From Ischnura elegans (taxonomy: Eukaryota; Arthropoda; Insecta; Odonata; Coenagrionidae), in NCBI RefSeq assembly GCF_921293095.1, contig NC_060248.1, forward strand, positions 13,224,744 to 13,288,743: a DNA stretch of 64,000 nt, written 5' to 3'. A program made the position numbers and the translations under genes. Positions 37,301 through 46,509 of the stretch are shown here, in pieces (within the stretch, counting starts at the first letter, position 1; every line of letters starts with the position of its first letter). Under the pieces are notes generated by a model. It made no database searches, was not told the origin of the DNA, and worked only from the letters and a program-made list of their open reading frames with translations.

Positions 37301-38316
37301 ATTCCCAAGCACCAATTCAGAGATTTAAGTTTAAAAAAACTGGACTCTTGGCGTTGCCACATAACATCATCCTTAAACCTTGTCATCAATTGATTTACCA
37401 TTGCTATCGCTACACAGCAAATAAATTCTATTTATCCTGTACCAACTACAAAATCCATAAAGATTAGAACTAATGTGCTGTTCCAAATAATAATAATCAC
37501 ATTGGAATTTTCCATGAATTGATGCGGCCAATTTCAAGCATGTCAGCAACAGAACATTAGTTAAGTCTTTGAAGCAAAGGTAGGGAAAGACTGACCAATA
37601 AATGTACCAGCAGAGAAATAGCAATAATTTCACATCCAAGATTGGACTTTTACGAGAATTCCCTGACAATACCAAGTTTTCTCCTGCAATCACCACCCTG
37701 AGGTAGTCTGACTCCTGCCCGCTTTGGGTAAAAGAATTTTCATATCTGCAGAATTTAATCACATCAAATTTAATGCCTCAACACACGCATCATATTTTGA
37801 ATGTGATGAATGAATGTGACACAGCAAAAAAAATGTTAACTTCCTCCATTTGCCATGATGATCCAGGATTTTGATAGAATACAGACACAAAAGTATCTGG
37901 GAAAAATGGACACACATCTGATATTAACAAAAAACAATGTGAATCATGAATTAGGTCCTATCATTACGAACTCTAATATGTCTAACTGACAGAGTAAGGT
38001 GGTCCATTTACAGTGGAATTACAGGTCTGAAATGTGACCAATGCATGCAAGATTCAATGGGCACATTAGAGAGGAATAACAGAGTCACCATTAACATTCT
38101 CTGATGTCCAAGACAAAATAACTATCATCGAAAAGAATAACGTCAAAGGGTGCGTCATTAGCTGGTGAATATCTACATAGAGTTAATCATTAATAATTTA
38201 ATTGTCCCTATTTCTGAGAGTGCCTGACATTTGTGACAATTCGTCAAAACTTGGAAGAATTGTTTCTTGATTACCTTTTTCGAGGGAGAGTGTATTAACC
38301 TGACGAGGAAATCCAT
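9810..38316 (-). CDS. TACC: Transforming acidic coiled-coil protein, whole gene (11 exons)
   Basis: TACC proteins bind centrosomes and spindle microtubules with XMAP215/ch-TOG and are controlled by Aurora A. Coding exons on the minus strand: 38316-38275, 34778-34576, about 32838-32717, 32426-32338, 31311-31145, 29424-26993, 15431-15323, 13855-13684, 13221-13044, 12032-11766, 10352-9810. Phases agree at every join except exon 2 to 3. The product is roughly 1,400 residues: basic N terminus, a very long acidic Ser-rich middle, three 25-residue repeats with DPFKRRSK, the conserved [10 protein letters not shown] box, and a C-terminal coiled-coil TACC domain of about 250 residues. Drosophila TACC is of similar size. 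The start ATG at 38316 has the context AACGCCATGG. Introns of 11.6 and 3.5 kb are filled with transposons. Confidence 0.9.
10525..10645 (+). repeat. tRNA-like SINE fragment in TACC intron 10
   Basis: GCCATGGTGGTGTAATAATT resembles a tRNA A box region and CGTTTAAATCC, about 45 bases on, resembles a B box. The block looks like a decayed tRNA-derived SINE head. Confidence 0.35.
10780..11240 (+). mobile_element. LINE fragment, N-terminal side of reverse transcriptase
   Basis: Broken frames give [11 protein letters not shown] (about 11015-11050) and then [19 protein letters not shown] (about 11115-11175). These match the linker before the reverse transcriptase palm in RTE/CR1-type LINEs (RWKEYFEDLN, then ILKSEVEKAIKDLKNGKAPG). 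Sense is opposite to TACC. Confidence 0.6.
11766..12032 (-). CDS. TACC: TACC exon 10: start of the coiled coil
   Basis: An 89-codon phase 0-0 exon. The first part is loose ([10 protein letters not shown], a Gly-rich MVGGLLPGG), then a charged helix begins: [19 protein letters not shown] and [20 protein letters not shown]. This leads straight into the TACC domain of the last exon. Confidence 0.85.
13044..13221 (-). CDS. TACC: TACC exon 9: Lys/Ser-rich linker
   Basis: About 59 residues between the KFDPL box and the coiled coil: [20 protein letters not shown] then Ser/Pro-rich sequence with [15 protein letters not shown]. Acceptor CTATAG, donor ATG|GTGAGC. Several Ser-Pro and Thr-Pro sites could be mitotic kinase targets; this is inference. 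Confidence 0.85.
13684..13855 (-). CDS. TACC: TACC exon 8: conserved KFDPL box
   Basis: Encodes [15 protein letters not shown], then [20 protein letters not shown]. The ESLY-x-KFDPL box is a family signature found N-terminal to the coiled coil (LYLKFDPLL in vertebrate TACCs). Acceptor CACAG, donor AAT-AG|GTAAGG. Confidence 0.9.
15323..15431 (-). CDS. TACC: TACC exon 7: short acidic linker
   Basis: A 109-base exon encoding [20 protein letters not shown] and [14 protein letters not shown]. It joins the giant exon 6 (VDK|VEV, phase 0) to exon 8 (SSD-V-FKD, phase 1). No motif beyond its acidic character. Confidence 0.8.
16886..17337. mobile_element. pogo/Tigger-like MITE in TACC intron 6
   Basis: A 452-bp block flanked by TA with long inverted ends: CAGGCATCCCCCGAGTTACG on the left, its near-exact complement on the right. 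TA duplications and CAG-starting ends fit pogo/Tigger elements. ACGTAAGTCGA-type motifs recur inside both ends. No coding content. Confidence 0.75.
17338..19478. other. TACC intron 6, unassigned AT-rich DNA
   Basis: No exon-like frame. A short piece near 17835 (TATTCCAGGTTAGCAGA) also occurs near 62245, so an old dispersed repeat is present. Confidence 0.4.
19479..20621. mobile_element. Tigger-like element in TACC intron 6
   Basis: Ends are inverted and similar: left CAGCTAAGTCCCAATTATCC, right (complement) CAGCAGACTCCCGATTATCC. A TA follows the right end; the left flank is CA, probably a mutated TA. The inner 19710-20240 is richer in GC than the neighbourhood but has no transposase frame I recognise. 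Confidence 0.6.
21954..26509. mobile_element. hAT-like element with 8-bp target duplications
   Basis: Inverted ends TAGAGATGTGCAAATAG and (complement of right end) TAGAGATGGGTCGAATAG are flanked by identical 8-bp copies of GTTTTGAT (21946-21953 and 26510-26517). Eight-base duplications and TAGAGATG-type ends define hAT elements. Total 4,556 bp, of which 2.9 kb is a later pogo-like insertion. The original hAT parts (about 1.3 kb left and 0.35 kb right) hold no recognised transposase; the frame at 22261-22497 is Pro/Ser-rich and unassigned. Confidence 0.8.
23261..26152 (+). mobile_element. pogo/Tigger-like transposon nested in the hAT-like element
   Basis: Ends CAGTGGAACTTGGTTAGTA (left) and the complement CAGTGGAACTTGTTTAGTA (right), each next to TA (23259-23260, 26153-26154). 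At 25009-25220 frameshifted translation gives [20 protein letters not shown], then [13 protein letters not shown] and [14 protein letters not shown]. These match the N-terminal psq-like and CENP-B-type helix-turn-helix DNA-binding domains of pogo/Tigger transposases. The catalytic DDE part is absent, so the element is dead. A poly-G tract near 25831 precedes TATATTCGG repeats that may mark another small insertion. Confidence 0.75.
26518..26992. other. TACC intron 6, 5' end region
   Basis: AT-rich sequence between the hAT-like element and the exon 6 donor (GTAAGG at 26992). Nothing further seen. Confidence 0.4.
26993..29424 (-). CDS. TACC: TACC exon 6: giant acidic Ser-rich exon with SDP-like repeats
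   Basis: A 2,432-base exon encoding about 811 residues, from [19 protein letters not shown] to SPVKRVDK. Composition is acidic and Ser/Thr-rich with no globular fold, as in the divergent middle of other TACCs. Near its end a 75-bp (25-residue) tandem unit occurs three times: [28 protein letters not shown] and a worn [12 protein letters not shown]. The first two are marked by GATCGGCGCTTGAATGGGTC at 27174 and 27249. They resemble the (S)DPF repeats of human TACCs (MDPFKPTT). Acceptor TCTTTTCAG, donor AAG|GTAAGG. Confidence 0.9.
29761..30774. mobile_element. pogo/Tigger-like MITE, copy 1
   Basis: A 1,014-bp element with TA on both sides and inverted ends: CAGTAGACTCTCGTTA on the left, complement CAGTAGACTCTCGTTATT on the right. 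It recurs, well conserved along its length, at 53323-54303. The ends hold repeated GTTATTACGAA motifs. No coding frame. It lies in TACC intron 5. Confidence 0.8.
31145..31311 (-). CDS. TACC: TACC exon 5
   Basis: Encodes [20 protein letters not shown] and [20 protein letters not shown], then [12 protein letters not shown]. Acceptor TTCTGGCAG, donor CTG|GTGAGT. It joins exon 4 by splitting a Cys codon (TG|T) and exon 6 by splitting Asp (G|AT). Both joins keep the frame open, which supports the assignment. Confidence 0.8.
31312..32337. other. TACC intron 4 with a 155-bp segment repeated at 37.3 kb
   Basis: AT-rich intron. Bases 31821-31973 are nearly identical, in the same orientation, to 37314-37466; both include AAACTGGACTCTTGGCGTTG. 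No coding content is evident. Confidence 0.6.
31821..31973 (+). repeat. Direct repeat, copy A
   Basis: About 155 bp, with only a handful of differences from copy B at 37314-37466. Flanks differ, so this is a dispersed element or a segmental copy within TACC introns. Confidence 0.75.
32338..32426 (-). CDS. TACC: TACC exon 4
   Basis: An 89-base exon encoding [20 protein letters not shown] then IPIDKTQAP. Acceptor TTTCTGTCAG, donor ATG|GTATGA (phase 2). I do not recognise a family motif; it is placed in TACC by splice phase and order. Confidence 0.7.
32717..32838 (-). CDS. TACC: Probable TACC exon 3, with a GC donor
   Basis: Reads [20 protein letters not shown] then [19 protein letters not shown]. 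The 3' end is CCACAG|GCAAGT, the standard form of a GC-AG donor, in phase with exon 4. The 5' end is uncertain: the frame is open from about 32868 (with an ATG at 32852), but there is no good polypyrimidine tract, because the acceptor side lies within a hairpin made by an inverted copy of this very exon. My 5' limit is therefore approximate. Confidence 0.55.
32779..32961. repeat. Inverted duplication of a TACC exon
   Basis: Arms 32834-32865 and 32872-32903 are perfect 32-base complements around a 6-base loop. Similarity continues outward to about 32779 and 32961 with substitutions. Read on the plus strand, the copy translates as [19 protein letters not shown], against [19 protein letters not shown] for the exon. 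Confidence 0.8.
33349..33583. mobile_element. Harbinger-like MITE in TACC intron 2
   Basis: A 235-bp element with inverted ends AGGCCTGTTTACACGATACA (left) and AGGCCTGTTTACACGGTACA (complement of right), flanked by TTA on both sides. Three-base TTA/TAA duplications fit PIF/Harbinger. Open frames across it are by-products of the inverted ends. Confidence 0.65.
34576..34778 (-). CDS. TACC: TACC exon 2
   Basis: Follows acceptor TGGTTTCAG in phase 0 from exon 1 and encodes [20 protein letters not shown], then [19 protein letters not shown] and [21 protein letters not shown] basic-acidic stretch leads into a likely helix. The donor I use (AAAAG|GTTCTT) is weak; an upstream CTC|GTGAGT is stronger but would drop the last 16 or so residues. 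This choice affects the join to exon 3. Confidence 0.65.
35068..35231. mobile_element. Short hairpin MITE in TACC intron 1
   Basis: Two arms of about 73 bp (35068-35140 and 35158-35231) are nearly perfect complements around a short loop. Ends read AAACATAATAAAGATACACT. The inner arms share CAGGTTTCGACAA. No obvious target duplication. Confidence 0.7.
35606..36160. repeat. Composite foldback with internal direct repeats
   Basis: Inverted arms of about 67 bp (35606-35672 and 36092-36159) share TAAGGCCGTACTCTTTGGTG. Between them, an 87-bp unit occurs twice in direct orientation (35747-35832 and 35895-35983), each with GTGGATTTGCTCCAAGGAAC and GAAGCTCTCGCTTACGACAG. No coding frame. Confidence 0.7.
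36500..36990 (+). mobile_element. LINE 3' fragment
   Basis: Broken frames give [11 protein letters not shown] (about 36772) and [12 protein letters not shown] (about 36891), matching the reverse transcriptase tail of RTE/CR1-like LINEs (MWCWRRMLRISWTD, WIGHVLRHD). Heavily decayed, antisense to TACC. Confidence 0.55.
37314..37466 (+). repeat. Direct repeat, copy B
   Basis: Partner of 31821-31973, with few differences and the same orientation. It ends at CATAAAGATTA in both copies. Confidence 0.75.
38275..38316 (-). CDS. TACC: TACC exon 1 (start codon)
   Basis: A 14-codon coding start, [14 protein letters not shown], with strong initiation context AACGCCATGG and donor AAG|GTAATC (phase 0). 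It fits exon 2 in frame and lies at the edge of a CpG-rich promoter-like block. A start further upstream (38455) in another frame is open but would not join exon 2 in frame. Confidence 0.65.
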
Positions 38317-38690
38317 GGCGTTGAATGCAATTGCTCACGGCCGGCCAAATGCGTCGCGACCGCTCCCGGTTTGCGTAACGCCCAATGGACCGACCAAAAA
38401 TACACACGCGCGGCACCACGCCAAAATAGCAATGCCGTCGTCGTCCGTGGAATGACATTCTCGTCAATTGCGGTCGCACTTGAAAATACGTCAATGAAAT
38501 CGTCGACAATATGATCGGCGTTTACGGATCATCAACGATTCCCGTGACATACTTTACGCCAAGTTTCCGAATTCCGATTGAGGAGAGCATAGTTTCAACG
38601 GCCGCAGAGCCTAGGCTAGAGGCACGTGAGTGGCAGAAAAGACATCACGCTAAGCAAACGTCATTGTAAGGGAGGAGGGGATTCAATAAG
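38317..38690 (-). promoter_or_regulatory. Probable TACC promoter and 5' UTR
   Basis: CpG-rich block compared with its surroundings (CGGCCGGCC near 38339, GCGTCGCGACCG, CACACGCGCGGC), immediately upstream of the exon 1 ATG. It fits a broad CpG-type promoter. No TATA box stands out. Confidence 0.5.
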
Positions 38691-41600
38691 GTGGCGCATC
38701 TTCAAAGCGAAACTTAATTTATTTCACGAATTAACAAAAAAGATGCCTTCATAAAATTTTACAATTTTTGATACGAGAACTATTCCTAATTATGTACTGC
38801 TAATAAAATAATTGTGATGCTTAACCTCTCGCACATCATGTTTCTCTCTCTTCACGCAAGTGCCAAATCCTATCACCGCGCAGTCGGCTTACCAGCATTC
38901 GTTTTGGCACACGAACATTGACCAAGGAGGAAAAGGTTGAGGACGGCCGAAGACGAAATGGGTTTAGAGGACTTAAATTCGCTACATTTTCGATCAAAAA
39001 CAATAATTTACAAGATCAAGAGGAGTGATTCGGGCATATTTCCATGGAACATTGTACTCCAACGAAACGAAGGATCGACAATCGAAAATTTGACTCGGTG
39101 GCGAACCTGAGAAGAATTCCTTCGACGAAGGATTAACTATCGAAGGTAATTTACCGAATTTCTTCAACTAACTGAATTTTAAAGTGCTGAACTTTGACTT
39201 ATGGCCCCTGAATACAAGGTTACGCATCTATATTACAAGATAGTGAACCCTCATGAATGAAAAAACATATCTTTCATGAAGATTGTTTTGATTGAATTTT
39301 TACTTTCTTATTTAAATCAGATTTTTAAACTAATATTGATCTTGAAATAATTCTTCCAGAACTATTAACAATAAAAATTGTAATAAATATTTTTTGCAAT
39401 CATGATCATGACGAAAACTTAACACAAGATTTTGTTTCACCCAATTATCGCAATTGTTTAGCTCAAGGTAATTCTGACGTTTAAATGTTACTTGAATTCC
39501 TTTCATCGCACTGCCCACACGGCCGATCTATTGTGTCCCTTTAAAACTAATCGATTAACAAACATTACCTAGATAAAAATTTTAATTAGCCATGGCCAAA
39601 TATAAAATTAGCCATTCCAAGGCATCAGCAGCAAAGACTTATACATCCACTATGATGTTATGATATTTGGAATACATAAGGAGTAAAGACTTTTATACAA
39701 CTCAATTATCTTGATGGGACATCTGTCATTTCCCTCCAATTTACCATTGCCTTTCTGTTCTCCATGATGAATGAAGAAGCATTGAACCTCTTACTGTCCA
39801 TTATAAGCACAACGATCCACTTTAAGTTCTTTGCAAAGAGTCTCAGCCATGCTAGACTAAGGATTGATTTGAGAACAGGAAGCAGCCAGTGGCATATTGA
39901 ATGAGTCCCAGGCAACAAAAATGAGCCACTTGGGCATGGAATGAGAGTACTACAAGCAAAAGCTCTGTCAGTAGCTTTAATATTACAATGCTGGATCCCC
40001 CGCCCCAAGTCTTTAGGTGGCAATTCATAGATTCCACACCGAACAATTTATTCCCAAGGAAAGCGCTTCCTGGAGGGTCAGAATATGTTTAGGGTAAATG
40101 CTGAAAAAATTTCACACGAAAAGGACTTGGCAAAGTACGCTTGAGTGAAATTTAAAAAAAAGAGCTCTTTTCAATTAGAAATCGCCTCAAATAACTCATT
40201 ACAATTGTCACACTACATACTTGAAATTTAGAATCTACCAACGAAGTATTGCAGTCATTTTGAGGAGTGGTTAATGTGAATTGTGCCAAATGCTATTCAT
40301 TGGGATATATTTATGGCGCAAACTAGGTGGGAAGATTGTTGGTGAAAGCAATCTTTCCTCAAAGGTAACCTCAGAATATTAAGAGATTGAGATTTTATGC
40401 CACTTGTTGTGCAAAAAATCTTACCTGAGTGAAACTTCATTGGGTCGCTCAATCACAAGATCAATTTAGAGGTAGTTTCCAATTTGTGGTGTAACTAGAA
40501 AATATTGTATATTATCTGGTAAGAATAACTGTCATCATCAAATTTCTCCTATTCATTTTCTTGGCTATTGATGGTTACACGAAAGAGTCCACCCTACGGT
40601 CAGACAGTCACCATCCACCCAACCCTTATTATCCCTTCACTTAAACCTTCCATGACAATAGACTAAGGTAGGACCTGAAATACCAGTCCTTATCCTTGAT
40701 GAATGGCTATTACTCTTGTTTTTTGTTCAATATTCTATGATTTATTTAGGTGATTTCGCAAATTTTGACAGCTAAACAAAATCACAGCCATTTCTCAGTA
40801 GCAAAGACGCAGCCAATCCCCAGTCAGTTGGTCACCTCCGACTGGGACCCTCATAATACCTTCACTGAAAGCAGTGGTCGATGTAAGGGAGGAGGGGGGG
40901 CTAAGAGGGCTATAGCCCCCCCTGGATATCCAATTTAAACTAGATAGAATAGTAATTTTGCTCGGACCCCCATTACTGCTGAGAGGTTATCTGCAATTTG
41001 CCCTATCCCCCTTGTTCCTACAATTTTTTTTGTATTCTGGATCCGCTACTGACTGAAAGCATCCATAACATTCGGCTTTGAGGTGGAGGCGTTCCTAAGA
41101 TCAACTTATCTCCACACAAAGATGGTTCATTTTTTTACAGTACTAAACACGAAATATCCTCCTTTCTATATTTGGGCTTACATCTTAATATAATTTGTAA
41201 GCACAAAGCCCCCAACACTTATGAAATCCCTTTTTAACTTAATGACTTCTCTTGTGTTTTACTTGCATCAGGACTAGAAGAGAGGAAGCATTTCAGTTTG
41301 AATTTTCGGATACAAGTTCTTTTCCACTGTATGAAGCGACTGTAGAGTTGAGTCCGGATAGCCTTAATTGAGAGTCAAATGAAGGAAATGGGTCCAGTAA
41401 TGGAGATATGTTTCAAAGTTGTGTTCTGCTTTGCTTCACCCTAACTGAGAGACCTTAGTTTTAAATGATAAGTAGTTAAGGGATGAGAGTAAATGACTGG
41501 CATTGTGTAGACAACAGCAAAAAGTGATAATATACGGTAGAAGTAATGTGCATGCATGTCTGTCTGTCTATTGGATGATTAGGAGGCTCCATACATAATT

Positions 41601-42860
41601 ACCCACAGAGGATAAGGGCTGTGCAAGTTTTCACAGTGAGAAATCCTTAGGTTTGGATATTTGAAAAAGCCATTCAATAGTATCCAAATTGTTATTACTT
41701 GGGGGTTGGGAAGGAATTCACCATCATTAGGGGTACCCTTGAAAGAGTGGAGAGGCACCAATGGAGGGAAGTGGCACCCATGATTAAATACTTAAAGAAT
41801 TTACAAATCTAGAGTACTTAATGGGGACTAGAGGACATAGTTTAAGCATTACCAGACAATGAATGAGATGAAAGAGATTTTCAAAGATAGATGTGCTTTG
41901 GGAGAATACTGAGCCAACTTTTTGAGCCTAACAACAATAACTCACTCCCATTAAATTTTGCCTTACCCGAAAGCTCTAAGAGCTCGTAAAATCCATTAAT
42001 GGTCAACAGCAGCTTTTCATTGAAGGAACTTAATGGTTCAATGCTAGTCATGGAATTACTAGAGACTAAATTAAGAAAGACACAACTTTGGTCTTCTGCA
42101 GAATTTTCTATTGTCGGGTTAGTGCTTGTTAGTCAGGGTTAGTAACAAGTACTTTAAGTGGGAACCTCATACGGTTATAATTTCCAAGTTTATGTGAATG
42201 ATGCTTTCTCCAATACTTTAAATTGTGCTAGATGTATTCACATGTAAGGCTGGTTCAGGAAAGTGTAAAATGTAATTTCCGCGCTATTGCTTCTTAATGA
42301 CAACTTCTTTCGGAGCATTGAAGCATTTATTGAAATTTAGAAAAATCTTCTCGGGATACCGCGCGGGTTAGATTATTTTAGAGCGCCGACGTTTCGGGTA
42401 CCGACTCGCTACCCATTCTCACGGCTACTAAAGTTGTTCGCCGGGAAAGTGTAAAATCATATATTTATTGAAATCATTATGTGATGATTACAAAAAATGA
42501 TTCTGAGCTCTGAAATTGAAATTTTAGGAAATTTATTCTAGAATACCACTGCTATGTAGAAGTACCCTTGGGAGATATTGTCCTTACAGGTTGAATTGGC
42601 ACCTGGATTTCCAGCCTCAGGACCTATTCATTGAACTACCCTACATTGTCATCTTCAACTAGGTCTAGGTTTGTCCAATACCAATGAAGTTTACCTTAGT
42701 CATTTTCACAATTTTTGCATTTGAATACATAAAAAAACTGCAAACTGTCAAGATGAGACTGATTTCAACCACCAAGGTTGATGGTGAGGAAACAAGCAAT
42801 AGTGAGGGCACTTGATTGATACGTTCTGTAGTAACTTCTGAAATGGGTCACCAATCACCT
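38691..42860. other. Intergenic DNA upstream of TACC
   Basis: No exon-like frame could be supported. Repeat fragments: a poly-G/GCCCCCC piece at 40890-41055 of the kind ending CTGGATCCGCTACTG, and at 42360-42440 a GCGCCGACGTTTCGGGTACC fragment. The antisense frame at 39706-40023 is open but matches nothing I know. Confidence 0.4.
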
Positions 42861-43600
42861 CTGCAACACTAATTCAATGTTGCCCCCTGGTTGCATCGCA
42901 TGCGTAACGCTGAGGCTGCATGACCCGCATAACAATAAGCTTCAAAGCAATACGTGCGGTTGCATCGAGAAGAGGTCCGAAAGTGGGAAGGAACAGACAA
43001 CAGGCATTGATGAAGCGGCCATTTGCACACAAATGCACTTGTCCATTGCCGAGTAACAATTGGCCTCCTGTCGCAGAGACACACTGCAATCGATACGGAC
43101 CCGTTGAGACAGCAACAAACAGCACATGACAACCAAAAACGACAAATAGGTACGAGAGACAGAATCGTGACAACCACACGACGCGAAACTGCGGTTGATC
43201 TCATATCACCCGAGGAGAGTTTCGCAATGAGCGCTTGCAAGGCGGGAATAAAGAAATGGAGAACTGTGTGCTCACCCTGTGGAGAAGAGCATTGCCCATG
43301 TCACCTTTAACTGCAGCTGCAGCAGCCGCCAGTCGCGGAGACGCACTTCGCAGCGAGAGCGCTGCGGGGAGGCATAGCAGTGGCAGGAAGTGGCTGCCCA
43401 AAAAGTCCCTCAGACATAGCAGTCCCCTCCCGCATTGAGAGACTCAAATATGTACGCGACGAATACATCCATATACCCCCATCATCACAATAGCGAGAAG
43501 AGACCCGAGACTTACATGGGCGACAGAACGCCCGCAGTGCGCCTGCGCCGCCGCTTGAAAATGGACGAGAAACACGGCACAAGTGTCGATGACAGTCGGG
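42861..43600. other. CpG-rich block, no gene assigned
   Basis: Much richer in G, C and CpG than its surroundings, densest at 43300-43560 (CGCCAGTCGCGGAGACGCAC; GCGCCTGCGCCGCCGCTTG). It looks like a promoter or first exon, or a GC-rich transposon. On the plus strand a 146-codon frame runs through 43435-43875 (includes KMDEKHGTSVDDSRENDRK), with no family match. Confidence 0.35.
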
Positions 43601-43875
43601 AGAATGATAGAAAGATATATAATGGGAATGAAGACTTGATTCAACGCTATTACAGCTCTTTGATCTTCATCATGAGAATTCTTAAAAAGAAAAGGCCAAT
43701 TGAAATGGTATACTCGATGCCAGACCGGAACGACTTGCCTAAGGTTAGCAGGCAAATGAAGCTGGAGGAGAGTTCACGTAATCATGTGGGACGGAATACT
43801 TGTAGAAATCAATGTGGCAGAACACATGAATATGAAATCATAGACAACAATATTAAGGGGCGAAATCAAAGGTGA

Positions 43876-46509
43876 TTTCAATCGATGCTATTACTTACAA
43901 TTCATATCATGGGTAGCGACTCCAACCACAATAACCATTTTCGCCACCAAAAACTATTTATGCGGCAATCTTTTATTAAAATACGAATTCACAAATACTT
44001 CGTTCTTAAGGTGAAACAAAATTTCACTCCAGGGATAAAACACGAGGCCAGAGGCAAAAATTAGCATCTCCAATCGATCGAAAGGCAGGTCACAGATCCA
44101 GTCGGTCCTTGCGGTCAACTTAGATGAGCACCAACGGCCAAATACAGTTAGATTAAGTGATTCAAATGTCAAGCACAAGTCAAAGAATAACTGAAAGACG
44201 CTCATGAAATAGCTAAAACCATCGTTTAACATACCACACAGTAGTTAAAATTCGTTGTAATTGGAACCCTGATTACAACATCTGTGACTTAAAAGGTCTG
44301 TAATGTTCACTGCTGCCAGTGAAAAGGAAATTATTATTATTATTATTATCGAAATTATTTTATCGAAAAGCCGACAAACACAGCTATCATTTAAATGGTG
44401 GATCAAGACACGGAGACCCTCTACTTCTATCCTACGTCTACACGATATCCTATAAGCTGCCTTTGTTATAGGATTTTCAAGTATTTTCATCTTATATATC
44501 TGTTACAGGAATTTCAGCATTCCTTTAACGACCTCTTGTAAGTAAATTGAATTCAAAATATCACATGTAAGTCAGTGCAAGATAATCAAACATTATCCTT
44601 AGCCAACGTTTCGGGTTTACATGAACTCCATATCAGTAGGGCTTCGAGTTTTTTTACCTGGAGTGTTTAGTCGTCTACGTCATTCATGACAGACTTGTTG
44701 ACATTCTTCAAGTATCATTATTATTCACAGAAAAATGACTGTAGCGACTTTATTGGCTTTATAAATTATTACATTTCTACAATTGATGATCAACTTCATT
44801 CAAACGACTCGAAACTTCAAGATGCAGTTTTATTCTTTATACTCCATAACTTATGCGAAGGATACTTTTTAAGCACCATGTCCGTGCAATTATGCGGAAG
44901 GTCATCAACCAGGCACAAATCATTCTAATACAACAAAAAGAAACGATATAATCAATCCAGAATAACTGACGCCATTCCTGACATTGTCCGAAGAAGAAAA
45001 TGCTGTGACTCAGGCTCAACAGTAGGGTGCTAAAATACCAAATATTATGTAAAGTAGATAATTAATAGTCACAGTGATTGCAGTTCTCGTTGCCACTGCA
45101 TTAGATGATTGAGATGAGAAAAATCAAGAATTGCCCTCCATTTCATACCTGGACATTCTATTATCGTAGTTAATGGGAGAGTCGAGAATTTGCATACAAT
45201 TTCAACATGCATTGTTATAAAATAAGAAATTATTGAATTGAATTGCAACCGCCCAAGTAGCAATCGCATAACGTGTCCGAGTTGATATTTGAAGGCGAGT
45301 AAGGATATAACAGTTCGGGGGACTTGCAATTAATTGACAAACACCACGGAAAATCATGAGTTCGTCAAGAAGGGCGATGTACGATACGTAACTGACAGAG
45401 GCTTAAAGCTGAAGACACAGGAAACTTAATTATACGCATTTACGAAATAAAGAAATTTATAGGCAAATTAACAAAGGTCACGTAGAATTTAATTATTTAC
45501 AAAGGCCATGCTTCTCATGTCGTCAGGCTGAAATCGCATAATAAAATACCTATAGCAGCAAATATATTGGCGTCAATTAATGGTTAAACAATGATAAATT
45601 ACAACCGATAGCTATTTCTAGCCACTCGTCACAGCAATAGAGGCTCATATAGCACTTCAACTCCAACATATGACCAAGTACCAATAGCCTGTACATCTCC
45701 CAATTTTTTTAGTTACTCGAAAATCCTGTATTTAATACTGCATCACACATAATTATTGACGCCTTAAACATAAATACTAGAAATGACTCAAAGGTCAGAA
45801 CAGGCAGCTTAAACCTTCAGCACCTCGTTCATTTAGTTTATCAGGTTAAGATGGTACCACTTACCAAATTTGGCTTCGCCGAAACAAATTGGCCAGGACA
45901 CCTGCTACTACTTCAAAACACAGTCCAACTCGAGTAATCCATAACCTATGTGAAGTACGTTCATGAAAATACTTACACTAAAAACAAGCCACGTAACAGT
46001 TCAAATACACTATATGTACAAAGTTGCTCTTCAAAACTTTACAAATTGCATGAATAACCTGCGCGTAACGTCCACCAACAGAAAACGGTGACGAAATAAC
46101 CGGTATTGTAGGTCACGTGAACGTCAAAGCGGATTTTGCAGCTTGCGAACGGCAAAATCAAATCCGAAAATTGATGGTAACCCAAGAATATAGTTCAAAG
46201 CTAACTATTAAGATAAAGAAAACGTCTTGGAAGGACAACGCGCGATATTCCTCCTTTCACGTTAACAAAACTGAGACGCTCTCGTCATATAAAAATGACT
46301 GCAGCAGCGCGATCAACAAAGTACTCTCGTAGCGCGTGCGCTCACGGCTCGAAAATAGCCTTGAATGGAAAAACCACGTTGAAGGATTGGCCTTAAAAGG
46401 TAAGCTGTGGGCGTGGAGAAAGATAGTAACAAGAATACGATGGCATACTTTTCAAAATTGGAACAGACAATGAGTGCTAAAAATGTTTTTGGCTGTAATA
46501 TGTACTTAC
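43876..46509. other. Unassigned DNA
   Basis: AT-rich, with an ATT microsatellite at about 44330-44350 and a CAACGTTTCGGGTTTACATG repeat fragment near 44605. Slightly GC-richer near 46060-46420. No exon could be supported. Confidence 0.4.

Noticed and set aside
37373-37762. 129-codon minus-strand frame with a good acceptor (TTCTGCAG) in TACC intron 1
   Set aside because: Its phase does not fit TACC exon 1 or 2, its 3' part overlaps the dispersed direct repeat, and it contains CCCTGACAAT-type repeat sequence.
38198-38509. 103-codon minus-strand frame through the TACC promoter
   Set aside because: It is not in frame with TACC exon 2 after the GTAATC donor; the ATG at 38316 in another frame is.
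39706-40046. 105-codon minus-strand frame (GIQHCNIKATDRAFACSTL)
   Set aside because: No family match, no start context, no splice sites that fit a neighbour; not enough to call a gene.
43954-44490. 92- and 81-codon minus-strand frames
   Set aside because: AT-rich with no recognised motif; the second runs into an ATT microsatellite.
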